64,000 nucleotides of DNA from Nakamurella flavida (GTDB taxonomy: Bacteria > Actinomycetota > Actinomycetes > Mycobacteriales > Nakamurellaceae), in NCBI RefSeq assembly GCF_030811475.1, contig NZ_JAUSQV010000001.1:1945501-2009500 (forward strand). Direction: 5' to 3'. The notes under the pieces are model-generated. The model was not told the origin of the DNA. It did not search any database and saw nothing but the letters and a program-made list of their open reading frames with translations. The position numbers were made by a program, and so were the translations under genes. How positions within the stretch are numbered: position 1 is the stretch's first letter; every line of letters begins with the position of its first letter. Positions 27,364 through 35,923 of this stretch are shown in pieces.

Positions 27364-27426
27364 CGGCCGGGCCAGGGTGCGGGTCGGCCGGGCCAGGGTG
27401 CGGGTCAGCCGGGCCGGGGGTGTGGG
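27364..27426. repeat. 21-bp tandem repeat
   Basis: The unit CGGCCGGGCCAGGGTGCGGGT occurs twice without mismatch (27364-27384 and 27385-27405), followed by a third degenerate copy to about 27426. It begins 14 bp after the stop of the helicase-associated gene and is not part of a supported gene. Confidence 0.8.
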
Positions 27427-27611
27427 TGGCGCGGGCCCGTTGCTCACGCGCCACCGCGGTACTCACAGGAACTCTCGATGCCCACGGCCGGCCGTGAGCA
27501 ACGCGTCCCCCCGAGAGCAACGCACCTCCCGGAGCGGCATGTCCTCCCGAGCCCGAGGCACCCGGCCTGCCGGATACCGCCAGGGGCGCTCCCCTCTCGC
27601 AGCCTGTGCTT

Positions 27612-27633
27612 CCCTCGCGTCGGGACGCGAGGG
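27612..27633. terminator. Probable terminator hairpin between convergent genes
   Basis: CCCTCGCGTC and GACGCGAGGG form a near-continuous stem (27612-27621 with 27624-27633). The right arm GAGGGGAGCGC can alternatively pair with GCGCTCCCCTC at 27586-27596. Either fold lies between the stops at 27350 and 27683. Confidence 0.5.
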
Positions 27634-27682
27634 GAGCGCACCCAGCTCGAGCAAGCAGGACCCCCCGCCCGGCCCGGCCCGC

Positions 27683-29212
27683 TCAGCCGGAGCCGGAGCC
27701 GGAACCGGAACCGGAACCGGAGAGCTCGTGCATCAGGTCCCGGTTGGCCGCGTAGGCCCGGTGGAACAGCGCGTACCGCGCGTCGTACACCTCGCCCAGC
27801 GCCGGGTCGGGTCGCACGGTGGGACCCGGATCCGGTGCGGGAAGGGTGATTCCGCCGATGCCCCGGGCGGCGAGCAGAGCGGCGCCGGTGGCGCTGTGCT
27901 CGTCGTGCGCGCTGGCCTGCATCGGCACGCCGAGGACGTCGGCGAGGATCTGCCGCCAGACCGGGTTGCGGGTGCCGCCGCCGGAGGCGACGACGACCGG
28001 GGGGCGTGACCCGGCCGCGGCGACCGTCTCCAGGCAGTCCCGCATGGCGAACGCGACCCCCTCCAGCACGGCCCGGGCCAGGTGGGCCCGGGTGTGGGTG
28101 CGCTGCAGGCCGAGGAACGTCCCGCGGGCCCCGGCGTCCAAGTGCGGGGTGCGCTCGCCGGCCAGGTAGGGCAGGAACAGCAACCCCTCCGCACCGGGCG
28201 GCACCGCGCCGGCCTCGGCGACCAGCCCGTCGAGGGTCACCGAACCCGTTGTCAGCCCGACCGTCTCGGCGAACCACTGCAACGCCAGGCCCGCGGTCAG
28301 GCAGGCCCCCATGAGCATCCAGCGCCCGTCCGCGGCGCACAGCGTGTGCAGCCCGGCGCCGGGGGCGTGGTCGGGACGGTCGGTGATCTGCACGACGGTG
28401 CCGCCGCTGCTCACCGCGACCGATGTCTGCCCGGCCGCCAGCAGATCCAGGGCCATCGCCGCGGTCGCCTGATCGCCCCCGCCGGCGACGACCGGCGTCC
28501 CCGCGCGCAGCCCGGTCGCCGCGGCGGCCGCGGCGGTGATCGTGCCGACGACCCGGTCGCTGGGCACCACGTCGACGAGCTTGCCCGCGTCCAGACCCAG
28601 CGCCGCGACGATCTCGGGCGACCATGCGCCCGTGGTGATGTCGAACAGCAGGGTGCCGCAGGCGTCCGACGGGTCGGTGTGCCGGCCGTCGGTGAGCCGC
28701 AGCCGCAGGTAGTCCTTGGGCAGCATCGCGGTGACGGTCCGGGCGTACTGCTCCGGCTCGTGGCGGGCGACCCAGGCCAGGGTCGGCCCGAACTGGCCGG
28801 TGGCCGGCGACATCCCGGAGATGGCGTGGATGCGGTCCCGGCCGAGAGCGGCCGTGAGATCGGCGATCTCGGCGCCGCACCGCAGGTCCGGCCAGATGAC
28901 GGCCGGGCGTACCGGCCGGTCGTCGGCGTCCAGGCAGATCAGGCCGTGCATCTGCCCGGTCACCCCCACCCCGGCGACCGCCGACGACGGGATACCGCTG
29001 TGCTCCAACGCTTCCCGCACGCAGGCCGCCGCGCAGTCCCACCAGCGGTCCGGATCCTGCTCGGCCCATCCGGGGTGGGGACTGTCGATCGGGTACGAGC
29101 GACCCGCCACCCCGCGGGCCACGCCGTCCGCGCCCAGGACGAGCGCCCGCACGCTGGACGTCCCCAGGTCGATGCCCAGCCAGTGGTCGGGGGTGTGCTG
29201 TGGGCGGGTCAT
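27683..29212 (-). CDS. xylB: Xylulokinase
   Basis: The ATG at 29212 gives a 509-aa FGGY kinase. Features are the N-terminal phosphate loop GIDLGTSSVRALVL, VGVTGQMHGLICLD, the catalytic-aspartate block PVVAGGGDQATAAMAL, and the C-terminal FLPYLAGERTPHLD and VVVASGGGTRNPVWRQILAD typical of XylB. It phosphorylates D-xylulose for the pentose phosphate pathway. The last 12 residues are a pure Ser-Gly repeat encoded by six tandem hexanucleotides (27686-27721), which is odd for this family. No xylA is in the window; the ChvE-like transporter 12 kb upstream could supply xylose. An upstream start at 29308 exists but would add an unconserved extension. Confidence 0.92.
   Translation of the reverse strand: MTRPQHTPDHWLGIDLGTSSVRALVLGADGVARGVAGRSYPIDSPHPGWAEQDPDRWWDCAAACVREALEHSGIPSSAVAGVGVTGQMHGLICLDADDRPVRPAVIWPDLRCGAEIADLTAALGRDRIHAISGMSPATGQFGPTLAWVARHEPEQYARTVTAMLPKDYLRLRLTDGRHTDPSDACGTLLFDITTGAWSPEIVAALGLDAGKLVDVVPSDRVVGTITAAAAAATGLRAGTPVVAGGGDQATAAMALDLLAAGQTSVAVSSGGTVVQITDRPDHAPGAGLHTLCAADGRWMLMGACLTAGLALQWFAETVGLTTGSVTLDGLVAEAGAVPPGAEGLLFLPYLAGERTPHLDAGARGTFLGLQRTHTRAHLARAVLEGVAFAMRDCLETVAAAGSRPPVVVASGGGTRNPVWRQILADVLGVPMQASAHDEHSATGAALLAARGIGGITLPAPDPGPTVRPDPALGEVYDARYALFHRAYAANRDLMHELSGSGSGSGSGSG
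27686..27721 (-). repeat. Hexanucleotide repeat encoding the (Ser-Gly)6 tail of XylB
   Basis: Six tandem copies of TCCGGT/TCCGGC-type hexamers (read on the minus strand) encode Ser-Gly dipeptides up to the stop. Changes in copy number would keep the frame, so tail length could vary between strains without loss of the enzyme. Confidence 0.75.
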
Positions 29213-29331
29213 CCGCGCGCTCCCGTCGGGCCCGAGCGGCACCGATGCCGCTGCGACGGTGATCCTGCCCGACGGGTCCGCTCCCGGCGCGGCCGGGACC
29301 GGACGCACTGGAGGGACCGGGCCGGGGTGGA

Positions 29332-30000
29332 TCAGCCGGGCGGCCCGGCGTTCCGTTCGAACCAGCCGCCGGGCGGCAGATCCGGGCGACGGGGTGGTAC
29401 CGGAGGGTGGTCGTCGTCGGGCTCCCGCGGCCAGAGCACCTGGATGCGTCCGATGGCGTCCTGCAGAGTGGCGCCGTCCAGCTGCACGGTGGTCTCCGGG
29501 ATCCCGGCGGACGGATCGGCCACCACCAGGGTCACCGGTCCGTCCGGGGGCACCGGGGTGAGCAGCAGCTGCTGCGACCAGATCCTCCCCCCACCGCCGC
29601 CCTGCTGCGGTTGGAGGACCATCTCGTCAGGACCGGGCAGGCCACCGTGTGGGCGCCCGCCGAGCGAAGATGCCGTCCGACCGTCGGCCACGGTCACCCC
29701 CACCATCAGCTGCTCCCCGGGGTGGCCGGGCCGACCTCGGGGATCCGCCCCTGGGGGGATGACCCGGAGTACCCGCCGGAGGCGCAGGACCACCCCCGTG
29801 CTGAACACGGTGATCCCCTCCAGCAGGACAGCCGCGTCCGGTGAGCTCATCACCACCGGATCGAACGGGACCTGGGCGCCGACCTCATTGGTCGGGACCT
29901 GGAACCTCCGCATCTGCTCCCGGCGCCGTTCGTGCTCTTCGGGTGACTCCTGACCGGGGGGCATGGACCACATGGGACCCCACGGTCCCACTCTCCGCAC
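29332..30000 (-). CDS. Hypothetical protein with acidic/proline-rich C-terminus
   Basis: The longest form starts at a GTG at 30000 (222 aa); ATG codons at 29973 and 29964 are alternatives, and no start has a good ribosome site. The core (about residues 30-165) looks like a compact beta-rich domain, with VGAQVPFDPVVMSSPDAAVLL, VFSTGVVLRLRRVLRVI and LVVADPSAGIPETTVQLD. The C-terminus WPREPDDDHPPVPPRRPDLP is disordered. It has no signal peptide, membrane helix or cysteine cluster. It lies between xylB and the ANTAR gene on the same strand but is separated by more than 75 bp on each side. No family is recognised. Confidence 0.6.
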   Translation of the reverse strand: MRRVGPWGPMWSMPPGQESPEEHERRREQMRRFQVPTNEVGAQVPFDPVVMSSPDAAVLLEGITVFSTGVVLRLRRVLRVIPPGADPRGRPGHPGEQLMVGVTVADGRTASSLGGRPHGGLPGPDEMVLQPQQGGGGGRIWSQQLLLTPVPPDGPVTLVVADPSAGIPETTVQLDGATLQDAIGRIQVLWPREPDDDHPPVPPRRPDLPPGGWFERNAGPPG

Positions 30001-30078
30001 CCCGCCGTACAGGGTTCCCGGGACAGAGGCTGGAACCGTCCGGTGTCGAGCCGCCGGTTGCGGCCCGCCGACGGTTCG

Positions 30079-30846
30079 TCAGACCCGACCGGTGCCCGTC
30101 GTCCCCGGGCGGGGGTCGTCGAGCCGGCCACTGTGCACCAGACGGTCGGCGACATCGCGGAGCTTGACGTTGCGATGCTGGCTCACGCGCACGAGCATCT
30201 GGAAGGCGTGTTCGGCGGTCACCCGGTGGCGCTCCATGAGGATGCCCTCGGCGCGGCCGACGAGTTGGCGGGTCGCCACGGTGCGCGCCGCGACCTCCCG
30301 CCGCTGCACCGTGGCGTAGGCAATGGCGGCGTGGGCGGCGAACATCAGGGCGATGTGCTCGGACTCCTCGTCGAGCCCGCCCGGGGTGCGGCTGAAGAGG
30401 TTGAGCGCACCGAGATCGTCGCCCTCGACGTAGAGCTGGCAGGCCAGCATCCCGGCAGCGCCCGCCTCGGCCGCGAGCGGTGCGAAGACCGGCCAGCGAG
30501 TTTCCACGGCCATGTCCGGGACGCGCACCGTCTCGTGGGCGTAGGCGGCGTCCAGGCACGGGCCCTGTCCGGTGGATTCCTGGAGGGCGTCGATGACCGC
30601 GGGCAGCTCGCCCGACGCTGCCTGCGAGGACACGGTGCGCCGACGGAACACCACGCTGATGGAGCCGTCGTCGCATCCTGGGATGAGGTCGACCGCCGCA
30701 CGGACGATCTCGTCCAGGGTTCGGTCCGGGTCGTCCTGCTGCTGGACGGACCGGGCAAATCCGGCGAATGCCGCAGCGAGCTCGTCGTCGCGGTCGAAGG
30801 TGCCGGTCGATCCGTCCGACGGTTCCCCGCGTTGCCTGTCCACCAT
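30079..30846 (-). CDS. GAF and ANTAR domain response protein
   Basis: The ATG at 30846 is best spaced from GGGGGG; an ATG two codons upstream is the alternative. The 255-aa product has a GAF domain at about 30-165 (LDEIVRAAVDLIPGCDDGSI, ACQLYVEGDDLGALNLFS). A C-terminal ANTAR domain at about 175-235 shows ATRQLVGRAEGILMERHRV and EHAFQMLVRVSQHRNVKLRDVADRLV. ANTAR domains bind paired RNA hairpins to prevent termination, here presumably in response to a ligand or redox signal sensed by GAF. It is divergent from the GAF-EAL gene 126 bp away, which suggests a shared signalling module. Target RNAs are unknown. Confidence 0.9.
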   Translation of the reverse strand: MVDRQRGEPSDGSTGTFDRDDELAAAFAGFARSVQQQDDPDRTLDEIVRAAVDLIPGCDDGSISVVFRRRTVSSQAASGELPAVIDALQESTGQGPCLDAAYAHETVRVPDMAVETRWPVFAPLAAEAGAAGMLACQLYVEGDDLGALNLFSRTPGGLDEESEHIALMFAAHAAIAYATVQRREVAARTVATRQLVGRAEGILMERHRVTAEHAFQMLVRVSQHRNVKLRDVADRLVHSGRLDDPRPGTTGTGRV

Positions 30847-30972
30847 GTGCATCAGCCCCCCGCTGAACACGGAACGTACACCGACGGACAACCGATGCGG
30901 GTGGGCTTGGTACCGTTCGTGCGGGCCGGCCTTGGTGGAACAGGGCGGCGGGCCCGGTGTCGCTGGAGTTCG

Positions 30973-32451
30973 ATGACCGTTCCCCGCTCTCGCCCCGATC
31001 TGCCACCTCCGCCGGCCTCCCCGCGGTTGCTGCCCCTGCGCGCCGTCGGTCGGCGGCTCCGAGGACGGGTGCGCAGACCGGGCGAGGTCCCCGGTGCGGA
31101 CCCGGCTGCCGCGATGCTGCGGGCGGACAGTGTCCGGGTACCCGCGGATGAGCGGGACCGCCTCGATTCGCTCGTCTCCTACGGGGTGCTGGACACCCCG
31201 CGCGAGACCACCTACGACGCGTTGACGGCTCTGGCCGCCCGCCTGTCCGATTCCCCGATGGCCGCCGTCACGCTCATCGACGACGACCGCCAGTGGTTCA
31301 AGTCCACCTACGGGCTCGACATCGAGGAGAGTCCGCGGCGCACGTCGTTCTGTTCCGACGTCGTCGCCGGCGGACGGACCCTGGCCGTCTCGGACGTGTC
31401 CACCACCGACCGCTACCGGTGGAATCCCTTCGTCACCGGCGCACCTGATATCCGGGCCTATCTCGGCGTCCCGCTCATCGGCCGCGATGGATTGCCGCTC
31501 GGTGCGCTGTGCGTCCTCGACCGGAGGACGCGTTCCTTCAGCCCGGAGCAGGTCGACATGCTGACCACGCTGGCCGACCAGGTCGTCTTCCTCCTCGAGC
31601 AGCGCAGACGCGACCTCGCGGACGGCCTGCTGGGTGCGCGCGTCGTGCCCGACGCCCGGGATCCGGTCCGCCTCCGGGCGGCCCTGCGGTCCGGCGAGAT
31701 CACCCCCCATTTCCAGCCGTTGGTCGACATCCGCACCGGACGTGCCCACCAGATCGAGGCACTGTTGCGGTGGGAACATCCCACGTCCGGCCTCCTCACC
31801 CCGGACACCTTCCTGCCGGGCCTCGAGGCGGGTGCCCTGGTCGTCCCGATGGGGCGTGCCGTGCTGGACGCGGCCCTCGGCCGTCTCGTGCAGCTGCACG
31901 GGCAGGGCATCGATCTCCCCGGCGGGGTCGCCGTCAACGTCGCCAGCGGCCAACTGACCCGACCGGGACTGGCCCGCGAGGTGGTGGAGGCACTCAGCCG
32001 CCATGACGTGCTCGGTGCCCGACTCACCCTCGAGATCACCGAGTCCACCGCCCTTCTCGACGTCACCGTGGCCCGCGCCGAGCTCGACGCCCTCGTCGCG
32101 ATGGGGGTGCACGTCGTGATCGACGACTTCGGGGTCGGCTGGAGCAATCTCACCCGCGTGCTGCAGCTGCCCGTGGACGGCATCAAGATCGACCGGAGCA
32201 TCGCCGCCCACGTGCTGGACGATCCGCGCGCCGCCATCATGGTCGCGTCCACCGTCGACCTCGCCCGCCGACTGGGGCTGCAGGTCACCGCCGAGGGCAT
32301 CGAGACCACCGCCGTCCGCGACCATCTCGCGGCGGCGGGCGTGCGTCACGGGCAGGGCTGGCTGTACGGCCGGGCAGTACGCGGCCATGACCTGGCCGAC
32401 GCCCTCACGGACCTCGGCGCGCTCGCGGGGGGAGATCCGACCGGGGGTTGA
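30973..32451 (+). CDS. GAF-EAL cyclic-di-GMP phosphodiesterase
   Basis: The ATG at 30973 has GGAG 5 nt upstream and gives 492 aa. A basic N-terminal segment precedes a GAF domain at about 60-210 (DRLDSLVSYGVLDTPRETTYD, ESPRRTSFCSDVVAGGRTL). The EAL domain at about 230-480 keeps the catalytic and metal residues: QIEALLRWEHP, NVASGQL, LEITES, VIDDFGVGWSNL, DGIKID, TAEGIET and GQGWLYGR. Hydrolysis of c-di-GMP to pGpG is therefore expected. The GAF part resembles the N-terminal GAF of many actinobacterial sensor proteins. It is cytoplasmic, and a GGDEF gene follows at 35.9 kb. Confidence 0.92.
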   Translation: MTVPRSRPDLPPPPASPRLLPLRAVGRRLRGRVRRPGEVPGADPAAAMLRADSVRVPADERDRLDSLVSYGVLDTPRETTYDALTALAARLSDSPMAAVTLIDDDRQWFKSTYGLDIEESPRRTSFCSDVVAGGRTLAVSDVSTTDRYRWNPFVTGAPDIRAYLGVPLIGRDGLPLGALCVLDRRTRSFSPEQVDMLTTLADQVVFLLEQRRRDLADGLLGARVVPDARDPVRLRAALRSGEITPHFQPLVDIRTGRAHQIEALLRWEHPTSGLLTPDTFLPGLEAGALVVPMGRAVLDAALGRLVQLHGQGIDLPGGVAVNVASGQLTRPGLAREVVEALSRHDVLGARLTLEITESTALLDVTVARAELDALVAMGVHVVIDDFGVGWSNLTRVLQLPVDGIKIDRSIAAHVLDDPRAAIMVASTVDLARRLGLQVTAEGIETTAVRDHLAAAGVRHGQGWLYGRAVRGHDLADALTDLGALAGGDPTGG

Positions 32452-32465
32452 CGCCGCCACCCGCG

Positions 32466-32488
32466 GACACCGGCCTCGCCTCGGTGTC
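32466..32488. terminator. Small hairpin between convergent genes
   Basis: GACACCG and CGGTGTC (32466-32472, 32482-32488) can pair around a 9-nt loop in the 35-bp gap between the EAL gene and the LppU-like gene. It is a weak terminator candidate. Confidence 0.3.
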
Positions 32489-33200
32489 AGGCAGCGCCGA
32501 GGCACACCACTTCCCGTGACGCCGGGTGCAACAAAATCTGCTCGGTGGTCCCCGGGCAGGAGCCGGTGTCCTGGGTGTCGGGCAGGACGTGGAGCACCCG
32601 GAGGATCCCGTTCGCGCTCTGCCCCGGCGCGGGGCAGTCGGTCCGCCCGAGATCGGGGCCGGTGAGTTGGACGCAGTCGCCGCGGGTGAGCAGGAAGTCC
32701 AGGCAGAGCACCGCGTCGTCGGTGAGCAGGGCCCCGTCGGCGGGGACGTCGTCGCAGTCCCCGGCGGCCGCGGTGGCGGCCAGGCTCGCGGTCACCCGCA
32801 GCGAGGCGGCCGCGGATCCGCAGTCGGCGACGCGGTAGTCGCCCGACTCCTCCTGGGCCAGGCAGTCCCCCGCGGCGACCTCGGCGGCGCCCGACGGGGA
32901 GTTGTTCGACCACAACGCCAGCACCACCAGCAGGACGACCACCGCGCCCAGCACGACGAACCCGACGACGCGACGGGAGCGGGGCGGCGGCGGGGCCGGG
33001 ACGGAGCTCCACGGGTCGACCGCACCCTGTCCGACCGGCTGCATCTGCAGGACCGGCGGGGCGAACGGCGGCGGAGGCCCGACCCACGGTGCTCCCGGAC
33101 CCATCGGCCGGACCTGCTCCGGGGGCAGCCCGCCGGGTCCGATCTCCAGCGCCCGCCACCGCGGTACGGAAGGCGCAGGGCCCACGGGACCGTCAGGCAT
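32487..33200 (-). CDS. LppU/septum-formation-family-like membrane protein
   Basis: The ATG at 33200 overlaps the helicase stop by 8 bp. The 237-aa product has a cytoplasmic Pro/Gly-rich segment of about 75 residues, one membrane helix (VVGFVVLGAVVVLLVVLAL at about 77-96) and an extracytoplasmic domain. That domain has seven or eight cysteines, starting GDCLAQEESGDYRVADCGSA. The GDCL...V.C pattern and spacing resemble the LppU/SCO3897 and septum-formation family. Disulfide bonds outside the cell are likely. Coupling to a helicase gene has no obvious functional meaning. Function unknown. Confidence 0.7.
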   Translation of the reverse strand: MPDGPVGPAPSVPRWRALEIGPGGLPPEQVRPMGPGAPWVGPPPPFAPPVLQMQPVGQGAVDPWSSVPAPPPPRSRRVVGFVVLGAVVVLLVVLALWSNNSPSGAAEVAAGDCLAQEESGDYRVADCGSAAASLRVTASLAATAAAGDCDDVPADGALLTDDAVLCLDFLLTRGDCVQLTGPDLGRTDCPAPGQSANGILRVLHVLPDTQDTGSCPGTTEQILLHPASREVVCLGAA

Positions 33201-35766
33201 CGAACGGACCCACCGCGAGCACCCGCACCACCGGCTCGCCGAGGTCGTCGGACTCGGCGACCAGCACCTCCAGCGTGAGCCCCCAGTCGCGGTCGCCCGC
33301 CGGGTCCTCGAACACCTGCCGGGCCGTCCAGACCGTGGCCCCCGGGGTGATCTGCACCAGCGCGGACGAACGTGCGTCCGGCCCGATGCCCAGGTCGTCG
33401 TACTCGTCCCAGTACCCGGCCATGGCCTCGCGGTACCCGTCGGCGTTCCAGCCGTCGGCCCCGTCCAGTTCGCCGAGCAGGTCGTAGCGCTCGTGGGCCA
33501 GCAGCTCCAGCCGGCGGAACAGCGTGTTGCGCACCATGACGGTGAACGCACGGATGTTGGCGGTGATGCCGCGACCGGTCGGCGGGCGCACCCCTGCGCC
33601 CCCACCGGGGAGCAGCTCCTCGGGCTCGGGATGGGCCAGGGACTCCCACTCGTCGAGCAGGGAGGAGTCCACGCCACGCACCAGTTCGCCGAGCCAGGAC
33701 ACGATGTCCAGCAGCTCCTCGGTGCGGGCCTCCTGCGGCACGGTGCGCCGCATGGCGCGGTAGGCGTCGGCGAAGTAGCGCAGCACCACACCCTCGCTGC
33801 GGGCCAGCCCGTAGAACGCCACGTACTCCGAGAAGGTCATCGCCCGCTCGTACATGTCGCGGACCACGGCCTTGGGCTCGGGCTGGTACTCGGCGACCCA
33901 CGGGTGGCCGGCCCGGTAGGACTCGAAGGCCACCTCGATGAGATCGGCCAGCGGCTTGGGGTGGTCGACCTCCTCGAGCAGCGCCATCCGCTCCTCGTAC
34001 TCGATGCCGTCGGACTTCATCGCCGCCACCGCGTCGCCGCGGGCCTTGAACCGCTGCGCCGAGAGCACCGGGCGCGGACCCTCCAGGGTGGCCTCGATGA
34101 GCGAGACCACGTCCAGCGCATAGGACTCCGACTCGCGGTCCAGCAGATCCAGGGCGGCCAGGGCCAGCGGGGACAGCGGCTGGTCGAGGGCGAAGTCGAC
34201 CTGCAGGTCGGCGGTCAGCCGGTAGCGGCGGCCGGTCTCGTCGGGGGTGTCCAACCGCTCGACGACGCCGGCGGCCAGCAGCCCGCGGGTGATCTCGATG
34301 GCCCGCCGCGCGTGCCGGAGCTGCCGGACGCGCGGCTCGTGGCTGCCCTCGATGAGGTTCCGCATGGCGACGAACGCGTCACCCGGGCGGGAGATCACCC
34401 CGAGCACCATGGTGTGCGACATCCGGAAGCTGGACGTCAGGGGCTCCGGGGTGCCCTGCACGAGGGAGTCGAAGGTCCGCTCGGTCCACGTCACGAAGCC
34501 CTCGGGGGCCTTGCGACGCACCACCTTCCGGCGCTTGGCCGCATCGTCGCCGGCCTTGGCCAACGCCCGCTCGTTGTCGATGACGTGTTCCGGCGCGAGG
34601 ACGACCACGTCACCGGCGACGTCGTACCCGGCGCGGCCGGCCCGCCCGGCGATCTGGTGGAACTCGCGCACCGAGAGCACCCGGGTGCGGCGGCCGTCGT
34701 ACTTGGCCAGCGCGGTGAACACCACGGTGCGGATGGGCACGTTGATCCCGACGCCGAGGGTGTCGGTGCCGCAGATGACGGTGAGCAGCCCGGACTGGGC
34801 CAGCTTCTCGATCAGCCGCCGGTACTTGGGCAGCATGCCCGCGTGGTGCACGCCGATGCCGTGCCGGACCAGCCGGGACAGGGTGCGGCCGAACCCGGCG
34901 GAGAAACGGAAGTCCGCCAACGTCTCCAGGATGCGGTCGCGGTCGGCGCGGCTGGCCAGCGCGATGCTGGACAGTGCCTGCGCGCGCTCCAGGGCCGCGG
35001 CCTGGGTGAAGTGCACCAGGTACAGCGGGGCGCGGGCGGTGCTGACCAACTCCTGGATGGTCTCGGTCAGCGGGACGAGGGTGTACTCGAAGTGCAGCGG
35101 GACGGGCCGCTGCACGCCGGTGATCAGCGAGGTCTCCCGGCCGGTGCGGCGGGTGAGGTCCTCGGCGAAGAACGAGACATCGCCGAGCGTCGCGGACATC
35201 AGCACGAACTGGGCCCGGGGCAGCTCCAGCAGGGGCACCTGCCAGGCCCAGCCGCGTTGCGGGTCGGCGTAGTAGTGGAACTCGTCCATGACCACGACGC
35301 CGGGATCGGCCTCGGCGCCGCCGCGCAGGGCGATGCCGGCCAGGATCTCCGCGGTGCAGCAGATGATCGGGGCGGCGGAGTTGACGGCCGAGTCGCCGGT
35401 GATCATGCCGACGTTCTCGGCGCCGAAGATGTCGACCATGTCGAAGAACTTCTCGGACACCAGCGCCTTGATCGGGGCGGTGTAGTAGGCGCGACGGCCG
35501 GTGGAGAGCCCGGCGAACAGGGCCGCGGTGGCGATCAGCGACTTCCCGGACCCGGTCGGGGTGGCCACGATGACGTTGTTGTCGGCGACGATCTCCAGCA
35601 GCGACTCCTCCTGGTGGGGGTAGAGCGGCAGCCCCCGCTCACCGGCCCAGCCGGCGAAGGCGTCGTACATCGCGTCGGGATCGGCGACCGCCGGGTGGTC
35701 CGGCCCACCGAGCCGCTCCTGCCAGCTCTCGGCGTTCTCGCCGGCCGGCACCAGGGACAGGGTCAT
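33193..35766 (-). CDS. Ski2-like DEAD/DEAH RNA helicase with DUF3516-type C-terminus
   Basis: The ATG at 35766 gives 857 aa. Motif I is ATPTGSGKS (Lys75), motif II DEFH at 161-164, motif III MSATL. The C-terminal RecA domain has CGTDTLGVGINVPIRTVVF and the motif VI region REFHQIAGRAGRAGYD. The long remainder matches actinobacterial helicases with a DUF3516 domain, of which mycobacterial HelY-like relatives are a comparison point. It should unwind structured RNA, but the cellular pathway is unproven. It is divergent from the GGDEF gene, and its stop overlaps the LppU-like gene. Confidence 0.9.
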   Translation of the reverse strand: MTLSLVPAGENAESWQERLGGPDHPAVADPDAMYDAFAGWAGERGLPLYPHQEESLLEIVADNNVIVATPTGSGKSLIATAALFAGLSTGRRAYYTAPIKALVSEKFFDMVDIFGAENVGMITGDSAVNSAAPIICCTAEILAGIALRGGAEADPGVVVMDEFHYYADPQRGWAWQVPLLELPRAQFVLMSATLGDVSFFAEDLTRRTGRETSLITGVQRPVPLHFEYTLVPLTETIQELVSTARAPLYLVHFTQAAALERAQALSSIALASRADRDRILETLADFRFSAGFGRTLSRLVRHGIGVHHAGMLPKYRRLIEKLAQSGLLTVICGTDTLGVGINVPIRTVVFTALAKYDGRRTRVLSVREFHQIAGRAGRAGYDVAGDVVVLAPEHVIDNERALAKAGDDAAKRRKVVRRKAPEGFVTWTERTFDSLVQGTPEPLTSSFRMSHTMVLGVISRPGDAFVAMRNLIEGSHEPRVRQLRHARRAIEITRGLLAAGVVERLDTPDETGRRYRLTADLQVDFALDQPLSPLALAALDLLDRESESYALDVVSLIEATLEGPRPVLSAQRFKARGDAVAAMKSDGIEYEERMALLEEVDHPKPLADLIEVAFESYRAGHPWVAEYQPEPKAVVRDMYERAMTFSEYVAFYGLARSEGVVLRYFADAYRAMRRTVPQEARTEELLDIVSWLGELVRGVDSSLLDEWESLAHPEPEELLPGGGAGVRPPTGRGITANIRAFTVMVRNTLFRRLELLAHERYDLLGELDGADGWNADGYREAMAGYWDEYDDLGIGPDARSSALVQITPGATVWTARQVFEDPAGDRDWGLTLEVLVAESDDLGEPVVRVLAVGPFDA

Positions 35767-35866
35767 CGGGCACCGGGGACGGCGGGACGCACGCAGCAGG
35801 ACATGCTTCCACCCTTGCACGCCGGGAGCGGGACCGTGCTCCCACGTTGCCCACACTCCGTCCCCG

Positions 35867-35872
35867 TATTCT
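35867..35872 (+). promoter_or_regulatory. -10 element for the GGDEF gene
   Basis: TATTCT lies 7 nt before A35880, predicted as the transcription start. This leaves a 44-nt leader with GGACGGGG before the ATG at 35924. Confidence 0.5.
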
Positions 35873-35923
35873 TGCTCTGAGTGATCGCAGGGCGTGGGAG
35901 CGTCCGGTCAGGACGGGGACCTG

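Larger units (their letters stand above)
27351..27682. other. Repeat-rich convergent intergenic region
   Basis: The 332 bp between two convergent genes hold the 21-bp tandem repeat, an 11-bp inverted repeat CGTTGCTCACG/CGTGAGCAACG (27438-27448 and 27493-27503), and GC-rich hairpins at 27586-27639. No coding potential is convincing. Confidence 0.6.

Noticed and set aside
30847-33159. Upstream part of a 1026-aa minus-strand frame ending in the ANTAR protein
   Set aside because: Only the segment from 30846 downward codes for GAF-ANTAR. The rest lies antisense to the GAF-EAL gene and shows no motifs.
32902-35880. 992-aa plus-strand open frame
   Set aside because: It is antisense to the Ski2-like helicase gene and has shadow-frame composition (His, Gly, Arg and Gln rich).
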